Below the pieces are notes generated by a model, which saw nothing but the letters and a program-made list of their open reading frames with translations, searched no databases and had not been told where the DNA came from. A program made the position numbers and the translations under genes. A stretch of DNA of 64,000 nucleotides from Tolypocladium sp. Sup5 PDA-1. Its lineage: Eukaryota; Ascomycota; Sordariomycetes; Hypocreales; Ophiocordycipitaceae. Below, one piece after another: positions 57,509-64,000 of this stretch (the first letter of the stretch is position 1; each line of letters begins with the position of its first letter). The stretch spans positions 434,001 to 498,000 of the forward strand of contig JPHH03000022.1 of the NCBI GenBank assembly GCA_000750105.3, given 5' to 3'.

Positions 57509-58553
57509 CTAGTCTTCCTCGCTAATCTCGCTCTCGTCACCATCAGGGCTTCCCTCCTGGCTATTCTCCAAGTCCTCAAACGCAATCTCCATTTCCTTTT
57601 CCAAATCATCTTCCATGTCAGCACTCGCCGGCGCATCCGCTTGCCCAGCATCCTGGTCCAGCTCCATCGGCTCAGGTGCCGATGCCGATGCGCTCTTGTT
57701 CACCGGGCTGGGCAGTTGGAAGTCCATGTCAGGCTCGTCGTCGCTCTCGCCATCGGCGTCGCCCTCCGAGTCGCGCTGGTCCATGAAGTCGTCGAAGCGC
57801 CGCGGCGGAGGGAAGGCGGGCGAGAAGTCTGTCTGCTTGGCCTCGATCGCTGTATCGGCACCAGGGTACTCGATGAGCAGGCCGCCGTCGTCGTCGTCCT
57901 CGTCCTCTTCGTCTTCTTCCACCTGTTTCTTCTGCGGCTTCGGCGGCTCGGGCTTGGGCAGCGAGAGCTCGACGTCCTTTTGCTGTTTCCGCTCTGCTTT
58001 GCGCTTCGGTTGCTTCGGCTGCGCGGGGCTCTTGGTGTTCGCCTTGGAAGTCGACTTTTGCTTCGCACCCTCCCCGGCGCTCCTTTTCGCATCGGGCTTT
58101 TGGCCTTCGAGGTGAGGATACTGTCGGCGGAGCTTTTCGGGGTCGGAGGTGCCCGGGAGGCGAGTGACGTTCATGTTGAAGGTCGAGTCGATCTTGTCGA
58201 GGATGAAGGCCTTGCGCTCGGGGTCAAAGTGCAGGACATATTGGTTGCCATCGAGGTTTCGCGCACCGGCGTAGGCGTACGCGCCGTCGGCAAAGGACAG
58301 GTCGTAAGAGCTCGTCTTGCCGGGGAGGGATGGTTTGAGGCGGGCATGGGCCGGGGCATCGCCTGAAGACAGGGCAGGCTTGTGATTGTCTGTCGAGCAA
58401 CTCTGGTCAGCATTTGGATCTCCCGTTTTGGCCGATGGTTCGCGGCGTACAGCGGATGCCGGTAAAGATCTCATTGGATGTCTTGCCCAGCATGCCCTCG
58501 CCGAGGATGACGGGGTATTTGCCCGCCACGGTCGGGTCAATCAATCCAGCCAT
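57509..58553 (-). CDS. EAF: EAF-family transcription elongation factor (327 aa)
   Basis: Two exons on the minus strand (58553-58451 and 58389-57509). The N-terminal EAF domain begins MAGLIDPTVAGKYPVILGEG, then MLGKTSNEIFTGIRYNHKP across the intron, and continues SSYDLSF…YAYAG and YVLHFDPERKAFILDKI. This is the ELL-associated factor signature. The second half is rich in Lys, Pro, Asp and Glu, with a strongly acidic tail (EISEED) suited to activation. EAF partners ELL proteins to stimulate Pol II elongation. The donor at 58450 is the one that restores GIRYNHKPALSS. Confidence 0.88.
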
Positions 58554-58899
58554 GGTCGGTCGCAAGCTGGACACAGGCGGATCGTCCGTTGAGCGCCTGG
58601 GGACGCGATGCAGCCGAACGCGCGCTCCTCGTCCGCGGCGATGGACAGGATGTCGAATCGTGATGATGCGAACGGCGATGAGCGGAGTCGATGGGCGTCG
58701 GATGGTTGGGCGGGCGAGCCGGGTGAGCCTTGCAGGTGGGTGTGGCACGGGTACCTAGGTAGCTCCGGGCTTCTCAGCGGCTGTTGTAGTCCGTACTGGG
58801 GACGTTACTTAGCCCAACCGCCGCCCTTGGTAAATAAAATCTTCCATTCGTATCATCATTTCCAGGCCCCGTTCTCGACCATCTAAAGATTTTGCATCC
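58554..58899. promoter_or_regulatory. Divergent promoter, EAF / APH-like kinase
   Basis: 346 bp between divergent ATGs. TCCGTACT occurs at 58790-58797. No other feature was seen. Confidence 0.45.
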
Positions 58900-59805
58900 A
58901 TGGGTCTATCCATCGGAACTCTATTCCCACTGCGACTGCGGCTCTGGCTCGGCAAGCTGCTCTTCCGTCCCCTTGGCCCCTCTACGGTGAGAGTAAGCTG
59001 GCACCGCCTTATCAAGGGACCATGCGACCCCCCCGAGGTGGAGGCCATGCGATACGTCGCCTCGCACACAACAATTCCAGTGCCTAGGATCTACGCAGTT
59101 CACACCCAAGAAAATGGCTCCATCTACATTGAGATGGCGTACGTCCAGGGCGGCAACCTGGATAGCGCCTGGAGCGGCCTGTCGACAGACCAGAGGGATA
59201 CCATTTTTGCCGACATCAAACAGCATATGTCTAGTCTCCGCGAGCTTCAGCCCCCAACGCAAGGTATAGTCTCGTCGGCTCTTCAGAACCCCGCCTATGA
59301 TTGCCGGATCGGAGCTCGGTTCTTCGGCCCTATGAACCATGACGAGTTCCATTCATTGGCGCGAGGGCACTTGCGCATGGAGGACGTCGCACTGTTCCTT
59401 GGCGAGGAAGTGGCCAAAGTGCACACAGCTCGCTATCAGACTCGCTTTACCCATGCGGACCTGGCCCCAAGAAACATCATCGTGAGGGGCGGGCGCGTCG
59501 CTGCCATCATTGATTGGGCGTTTGCGGGATGGTATCCGGAATACTGGGAGTTCACCAAGGCGCACTATAACTACTTTCCGGGTCAAGACTGGGAGGAGTA
59601 CCTTCGTCTTGCTCTACCTTGCTACGAGACGGAGCTTACGGCAGAACAGACTCTCTGGACGAGGCTGCCGGAGCCGGGTACAGCGGCTGCTTCGTACCGC
59701 GATGGAGTTTGGCATGAGTGCCCGGGCTCCGGCCCTTCAGCAGCCTGGTTGGATGCAAGAGCAGGCCGTCAGCTAACAGACTTGTGGTCTCTGGTCCTGT
59801 CTTAA
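58900..59805 (+). CDS. APH-family phosphotransferase (301 aa)
   Basis: Single exon. The kinase-like core shows IPVPRIYAV, IEMAYVQGGNL, and the catalytic loop FTHADLAPRNII (H-x-D-x-x-x-x-N) followed by AAIIDWAFAGWYPEYWE, the Mg-binding D-W pair of the APH family. The N-terminus has a short hydrophobic stretch (LFPLRLRLWLGKLLF) that could be a weak membrane contact. The substrate is not predictable: fungal APH proteins are very diverse and antibiotic resistance should not be assumed. The gene has an isolated location, without partner enzymes. Confidence 0.82.
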   Translation: MGLSIGTLFPLRLRLWLGKLLFRPLGPSTVRVSWHRLIKGPCDPPEVEAMRYVASHTTIPVPRIYAVHTQENGSIYIEMAYVQGGNLDSAWSGLSTDQRDTIFADIKQHMSSLRELQPPTQGIVSSALQNPAYDCRIGARFFGPMNHDEFHSLARGHLRMEDVALFLGEEVAKVHTARYQTRFTHADLAPRNIIVRGGRVAAIIDWAFAGWYPEYWEFTKAHYNYFPGQDWEEYLRLALPCYETELTAEQTLWTRLPEPGTAAASYRDGVWHECPGSGPSAAWLDARAGRQLTDLWSLVLS

Positions 59806-60951
59806 GGGCACGATGGTAGTAGAAGGGATATGATGGAAGAATAATTACATGATATTGATCAACTCGATCACTGTGCGATGTTCTCTGGCCTCATCGCCGA
59901 CCAAAAGTGGTAGCTGTGACAAGCCTCTTTCAGAATCCACTTTCGTGCTCAGCCTCAAACTTGCTTGACTGTCCTTGTCCCAGCCTTCCACTGCATCCTC
60001 ATCACATCTAATCGTTGTTTCAGCCATAGTCGGCTCTGCTCTAAAACCATCCATCATATGCATTGGCATAATGTGAATGGACTAAATAGACGTGCCCAGG
60101 AACAAACATCAAGCTCTGTGCAAGTCCATCAGTCACCGTTTTGTTCTATTCTATTCTAAGACTACTTTTCCCTTTCATGAAGATGCTAGGGGGAGTCTCA
60201 AAAATTCAAGACGAGCTCTCTTAAGAGCCGTGTATCTAGTTCGAGTCTCATGTGCGGCCACATCCCGAGTCCTGCCTACCCCTGTAATTATAAGGGGACG
60301 CAGATATGTACCTCAAAGCCTCACGTTACGCCCAACAGCCAACCTAGCAAGTGATGCCTTAATGAGGGCAAGATATGTTTACACTGCCTCGCCTATCAGA
60401 GCTATCCTGTTGTTCGAGCTCTTGTTGCTCCTTAATTGGTCATGACCTCTGCAGGCCAACAAACTCGTATGCACTCACCGCACTCAAGGGTCAGTCAGGG
60501 CCAACACTGTTTCAGGTGTGGTGGATCTTGCACTCCATCTTTGAGCCCGGGCGCTTAAATTCCCACCACACGATACGGTTCACAGATCGCATGGCCATTA
60601 GGCATGTAGATCGAGTCCAATCCAGCGGTTGCGAGGCGAATGAAGTTGTGAAGGTAACCGCCTGGCCAAGAGGCCGGCCGGCGGTAAAATTCGAATTGAA
60701 GCATGTCACACCAACAGATGTGCTGCCCAACAGTGGCTGGCAAGGGCTTCTTGCACACTTATAAAGAGCCTGATATCAGTGGATTAGCGACTTTGGTAAT
60801 TCTCGTCATTCGTATCCGTCTGTTCTTGCTTTTTGGGACTCAGATCTTCCTTAATTGCACATAAGCGCTTGAACTGTCAGCATTCAAATCGCAAAACGCC
60901 ACACTATTGCTAATTAAGGCCCGTGTTAGCTTCTGACGCTTGGAAACGACC
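59806..60951. other. AT-richer intergenic region with TATA-like element
   Basis: About 1.15 kb with no supported gene. TATAAA at 60760-60765 lies about 190 bp before the ATG at 60952 and probably serves that gene. Confidence 0.4.
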
Positions 60952-61482
60952 ATGACACAACTGGTTGCTGTGGCTTTATACAGCCGAGATCACTTTTCTC
61001 GAGGAAACGCCCGACGAACTTTTGGCTATGAGGCTTACCACTGGGGCATAATCATCATGCCCCAGATAAGCCAAGGACGAGACTGCCAGGTCTTCGAAGC
61101 CACCGACGCATCCAATATCGACCGCGTCACGTTCCGAATGACGAACCCTACCATGGACTGGCGGTTCCGTGTCAAGGAAAACTTCGACCCTACACTCAGT
61201 GCTAAGCTCCTTGGGCGTATCGTCATCGGACAGGTACCAGACGGGGTATCGAGCGCTGAGCTTCGGGACTTTTTTGCAAGAGTTCCTCTACCGGTCAAGA
61301 ATACGCATCCGCAGCAGAGCTGCGTGACGTGGGCCGTGGATGCCATTCGGAGCCTGCAGAGGCAAGGTTGGGTATGGAAATTTGAACTTGATCAGTTCAA
61401 AGACTTGGCGCTCTCTTATGCCGATGAGAGGATGAGAGGACCGGATTCGAGGGAGCCGAGTGTAAAGCATTATACTGAGTAG
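60952..61482 (+). CDS. Small YHW-motif fungal protein (DUF6914-like), 176 aa
   Basis: Single exon. I take the ATG at 60952 (MTQLVAVALYSRDHF) as the start; the longer frame uses no ATG. It shares landmarks with the protein at 11750-12175: a Tyr-His-Trp motif (AYHWGIIIM) and later C-V-x-W-A-V-D-A-I (SCVTWAVDAI), then RQGWVWKFEL. The middle is beta-rich with FRVKENFDPTLSAKLLGRIV. The conserved His and Cys may be functional. The family name is recalled rather than searched. No signal peptide. It ends 19 bp from the convergent small ORF at 61502. Confidence 0.65.
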   Translation: MTQLVAVALYSRDHFSRGNARRTFGYEAYHWGIIIMPQISQGRDCQVFEATDASNIDRVTFRMTNPTMDWRFRVKENFDPTLSAKLLGRIVIGQVPDGVSSAELRDFFARVPLPVKNTHPQQSCVTWAVDAIRSLQRQGWVWKFELDQFKDLALSYADERMRGPDSREPSVKHYTE

Positions 61483-61501
61483 TTGTATTTTTATAACTAT
61501 C

Positions 61502-61747
61502 TTATAGTACTTCTACAAGCCCGATGAACTGGTCGTCACGACCAGTCAGCATCCGATTGTGCCAATACACTTCGAGTACCGGAGGGCCGACGGTCACGCC
61601 TTCGTTTGCATCCACCATCTTGACAACTCCGGCCGAGGTGTCTAGGTATTTTCCATCAACGATAGGGTAGCCGGTTACCGTCCAGGTCTGTCGAGGGCGG
61701 GAAGAGTACACCCCGGCTGCGCCACTGTTGGCTACTGCTTCTGCCAT
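61502..61747 (-). CDS. Small hypothetical ORF (81 aa)
   Basis: Single-exon ORF beginning MAEAVANSGAAGVYSS. It has beta-strand-like segments (TWTVTGYPIVDGKYL, VVKMVDANEGV, VLEVYWHN), no signal peptide and no cysteine. The composition is balanced and not that of a shadow frame, but support is weak without homologues. It may be a small real gene or the tail of an unspliced transcript. Confidence 0.4.
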   Translation of the reverse strand: MAEAVANSGAAGVYSSRPRQTWTVTGYPIVDGKYLDTSAGVVKMVDANEGVTVGPPVLEVYWHNRMLTGRDDQFIGLVEVL

Positions 61748-62716
61748 ACTGCTGCTTAACGTATTGGCAATGCTGGCGGTAGATTGCTATTGCTTGTCGA
61801 ATATCAATAGCGCGGCCTGCGCGGCGCTTCTCTGCCTGCAGCCTTAGGCCCTGATCCACGAGTCGGTTAAAAATAAGCCGGGACTACTCCGTACTGGGGG
61901 CCTCTGAGGTCGGGTGTGGATGGTGCGGGTGGGTTCTGTACAAGCGCAGCGGGAGCGGCTCGGTAGAGGCGGAGAACTAGGTAAAACTATTTAGCAGTAG
62001 GACCAGCAGGCGGGGCAGCACCTGACAGAGTTTCTGTGCAAGTCGCAGCCCAAGTATGGGGCCTGATTCAAGGGGAAGCATGAATAACTTGGTGGCTTGT
62101 CAAGTTCTTGTTGGAGAGACACTCTGATGAGGTGCAGACGGTCGGAGGTGCCGAAAGTGATGAGAAGCGGCAGGTTTGAGGCTGGCGTCGACGGTGACAA
62201 AGCGCCGAATGGAGCTGAGCCCAAGACAGCAGTCGGGCGAATCGAGCCAGTACAAAGCAGGACCCTTTGTGCAGTTGCTGTCAGTGGGGGTTCGACCTGT
62301 GAATTGGGCACATTCAGGAGCTAAGTTGGGCAAAAATAAAAATAAAAAGATACATACAACAGCCGGTATTCGCTGGTCGTCACCGAACCCAGCTACTAAT
62401 CTGCCTCTCACAAGCTTGACTCTGGGGGAGCAGACGAGACCCCGTATTTGTCTTGTGGATATGGTCGTATGTATCTGCTTCCCGGCGCAATTCGGCTTAT
62501 AGCTGGGAGCTCTGCATGAGCAGGCTCCTTTCGGCCAGGCCCGCATCATCACGAGATTCACGACTCCCAACACGTTTACCGACCGCAGGGTTTGACGTTG
62601 CCCCTCACTCTCTTCCGCCTTAGTAGGTTGCCTCGGAGCAGACCAGCCCATCTCTCTCACTCATACCAAGGCATAACACAACTACTACACCGAGTTTCGT
62701 TCCAATTTGGCCCCCC
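61748..62716. other. Intergenic region upstream of the edge gene
   Basis: About 970 bp with no supported gene. TCCGTACT occurs at 61888-61895. The last ~130 bases are C/T-rich, as in the leader of a fungal gene. Confidence 0.45.
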
Positions 62717-64000
62717 ATGGCTTCGAAGCCTGATCCAACCGTTGCCATGTGGTGCAAGTACTCCGAGCTCGTCGAGGCAATCACAGCCACCAAGACAGTT
62801 GTCCAAGCATTTGCCAAGGACCATCGCGAGGCGCGAGCTGATCTCAACACTCTGTCTCATCAGCTCGTCGACTTGAGTGACATTCTTGATCTCTGGCAGC
62901 ACGACGCTGCCGACGACGACGACCTCAGCAATGTCACTGTCGCCGCCTTTCCGCAGCTTGAGCGGATTTTGGCGCATTGCTTCGAGGTCCTGCAGGACAT
63001 TGAGAGGCTGCTGCAGGAGAACAAGCAGTCTAGCAACTGGCCCGCGCCTGTTCAAAAGGAAATCGACGGGATTTTCAAACAAATCGATGCTTACGCCTTG
63101 TCCTTGAATGTCGCGCTAGAAATGGCGCATATGTGAGTCGTCCATGAACCGGAGGCACAACCCACTCGTCGTGGTCGAGCTGCGTCTCTAATGTTTCGTC
63201 AACAGTGCGACAGAGCAATACACGACAACTGGCAAAGATGAGGAGGGAGATGAGGAGCATGCGCCCCTGACTCAAGGCGGCAACGCAAACCAGACTTCCA
63301 GTCAGCGCAGCGACGTGTCCGGAACACCTCTCCCCGAGTTGCGCAAACTGAATTTGAGCGACAATTCTTCGCAAGGGCGACGCGCAGCGCTTTTAGAAGC
63401 TGTTGCCACTACCCACGTCAATTCGGCCTCCTTCTCGAGAGATGCGACGCTGGTCGCCATTGCAACAAGCATGACAGAAGTTACCGTCTACCACCTCGAT
63501 TCAGGCAAGAAGTTTACTTCGTTGACTCTTGAATCGGACAATTACCTCACAGAATTTGTCCACGGATCCAATACCCTGGCACTCTTTGGTGAAAAAGAAG
63601 GCATCATCTTCGCAACGTTGAACTCAGGGGATGTTCGCTCCATATGGCGGCCAGAAGACTTACAAAAGGGCAAGCAGCTGACTTGGGCATTTTCCCCGTC
63701 ACGAAACCGGTTTGCGTTTGCTCATCCCTCTGGAATGATCCAGATCTTCTCCAGTTCGAATCCTGACCAGCTCGGGAGTTGGAGCCGTCAAGCGCACCTC
63801 GCCATACCCAACATCTGGCTCCCTGGAGGACTAATGTTTTCCAGCGACTCGGACGAGTTGTTGGCCTTTCGAAAAGGAGAAAAATTCAATCCCACTCTGT
63901 TCGCGTTACGAGACTGGAAACGTGGTTCCGAGGCGCCACAGATACAAACCCACGATCGGGACCTGAATGCTTCGTGGAGCCTAACTCGCGGACCAAACCA
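62717..64000 (+). CDS. Helo/STAND-type N-terminal domain joined to a beta-propeller-like region (truncated by the window edge)
   Basis: Exon 1 is 62717-63132; the intron (gtgagt…cag, 73 bp) joins exon 2 at 63206, which stays open to the last base. Residues 1-140 are helical (ARADLNTLSHQLVDLSDIL, HCFEVLQDIERLLQ), resembling the fungal N-terminal domain of STAND/NLR-type proteins and the helo-like domains. A linker follows, and then a repeat-like region with HVNSASFSRDATLVAIATSM, LTWAFSPSRNRFAFAHPSG, and GGLMFSSDSDELLAF, which look like WD40-type blades. No NACHT or NB-ARC Walker motif lies between them in the visible part. This is recall-based and needs a domain search. The C-terminus is beyond the window. 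Confidence 0.6.

Noticed and set aside
57503..58366. 287-residue plus-strand ORF antisense to EAF
   Set aside because: Leu/Arg-rich mirror of the EAF low-complexity part.
60237..60250. tRNA B-box-like sequence (tagttcgagtctca)
   Set aside because: No A-box or cloverleaf can be formed at the right distance upstream.

Overview
The window looks like nuclear DNA of a filamentous ascomycete (Sordariomycetes, probably Hypocreales; the order is an inference from protein style, not a measured result). The evidence is intron-containing genes with short introns (about 50-130 bp, usually with gt(a/g)agt-like donors and gctaac/ctaac branch sites), and a gene set typical of Pezizomycotina: a RID-type DNA methyltransferase, a homeobox/C2H2 regulator, an AA14-like LPMO and a helo-like N-terminal domain. 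I rebuilt gene models by joining exons in frame. About 28 protein-coding genes are supported and no tRNA or rRNA gene was found.

Layout. 0-9 kb: a small hydrophilic protein, the actin-nucleation promoter Las17/WASP, translation factor eIF1A, a probable mitochondrial protein, and a large fusion of a diaminopropionate ammonia-lyase-like PLP enzyme with an M20 metallopeptidase. 9-11 kb: a homeobox + Zn2Cys6-like + C2H2 regulator. 11.7-22 kb: an accessory stretch with lineage-restricted or secreted products (a YHW-motif small protein, an orphan, an FAD amine/amino-acid oxidase-like enzyme with a GC-AG intron, an 8-cysteine secreted peptide, an AA14-like LPMO, an NTF2-like protein, a TA-rich decayed repeat and a GNAT acetyltransferase). 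22.6-36.5 kb: exomer subunit Chs5, a short-chain dehydrogenase, a long disordered protein and the Sen1 helicase. 37.9-43.4 kb: a RID/Masc1-type DNA methyltransferase, then a large UPF1-like SF1 helicase. 43.4-45.4 kb is a gene-poor gap. 45.4-58.6 kb: a C2H2 regulator with an N-terminal membrane segment, exosome subunit Rrp40, Hsp70-like Ssz1, an NT-C2 protein, Pop1 of RNase P/MRP, a GFA/CENP-V protein and an EAF-type elongation factor. 58.9-64 kb: an APH-like kinase, a second YHW-motif protein, a small unknown ORF, and a gene running off the right edge that joins a helo/STAND-type N-terminal domain to a repeat (beta-propeller-like) region.

How the genes fit together. Several housekeeping genes serve RNA and ribosome biology (eIF1A, Sen1, Rrp40, Ssz1, Pop1, EAF); Rrp40 and Ssz1 share a 357-bp divergent promoter. 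There is no obvious secondary-metabolite cluster, CRISPR array or intact transposon. The most interesting candidates are the lyase-M20 fusion, the membrane-anchored zinc-finger protein with two overlapping uORFs in its leader, the helo-like/propeller protein at the right edge, and the RID methyltransferase together with a RIP-like relic in the same window.
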